From Opitutaceae bacterium (GTDB lineage: Bacteria > Verrucomicrobiota > Verrucomicrobiae > Opitutales > Opitutaceae), in contig JAISAX010000141.1 of NCBI GenBank assembly GCA_031266495.1, positions 1-5,458 on the forward strand: a stretch of 5,458 nucleotides of DNA. Reading direction: 5' to 3'. The stretch's first letter is position 1, and each line of letters starts with the position of its first letter. The notes beneath the pieces were generated by a model. The model was not told the DNA's origin and ran no database searches. It was given only the letters and a program-made list of their open reading frames with translations. Shown here in pieces: positions 5,420-5,458 of this stretch. A program made the translations under genes and the position numbers.

Positions 5420-5458
5420 AAAAGGAGCAAGAAACAGGGCCGGTTAAGCGGGCCCGCG

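Noticed and set aside
5448..5457. GCGGGCCCGC palindrome at the window end
   Set aside because: It is a 10-bp perfect palindrome in very GC-rich sequence with no loop, no T-run and no context; it is expected by chance or from edge sequence quality.

Overview
The window is GC-rich bacterial DNA, about 60% or more G+C in the genes. It carries a tRNA-Phe, a heavily scarred mobile-element region, a broken sugar hydrolase, and two apparently intact chromosomal genes (lysA and a pRiA4b ORF-3 family gene). The sequence style (GC-rich, weak or absent Shine-Dalgarno sites, a group of transposase remnants, a GH-A-type glycosidase, a variant LysA) would fit Verrucomicrobiota, possibly Opitutaceae. That is inference from pattern memory, not a measured match. 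The window starts inside a transposase and ends just after a 21-G homopolymer, as an assembly contig broken at repeats would.

Layout. Positions 1-56 (minus) are the N-terminus of a transposase with a plausible IS end near 99. Positions 57-314 have no gene but contain a 31-nt pyrimidine run and a candidate promoter. Positions 315-390 are tRNA-Phe(GAA) with encoded CCA, followed by a rho-independent terminator. From 446 to about 1210 on the minus strand lies a group II intron relic. Its domain V/VI RNA end is recognisable, but its reverse transcriptase has lost most of the catalytic core and is cut off at the 5' side. It is fused to an IS66-like transposase fragment (about 1212-1550, plus). Positions 1550-1745 are an unrecognised stretch of lower GC. 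From about 1746 to 3116 (plus) is a GH-A-type glycoside hydrolase that lacks its N-terminus and has one in-frame TGA where Trp is expected; the rest is open to the natural C-terminus.

LysA (3215-4480, minus) converges on the hydrolase and would catalyse the last step of lysine synthesis. Its upstream region (4481-4687) is shared divergently with the pRiA4b ORF-3 family gene (4688-5362, plus) and is unusually rich in short direct repeats and a 10-bp palindrome.

The clearest biology here is a tRNA-flanking hot spot where mobile elements have landed, deleted one another and fused, next to a recently disabled polysaccharide-degrading gene. I found no convincing new defence or signalling system. 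The points most worth checking are the single TGA in the hydrolase, the intron boundary beside the tRNA terminator, and the repeat and palindrome cluster between lysA and its divergent neighbour.
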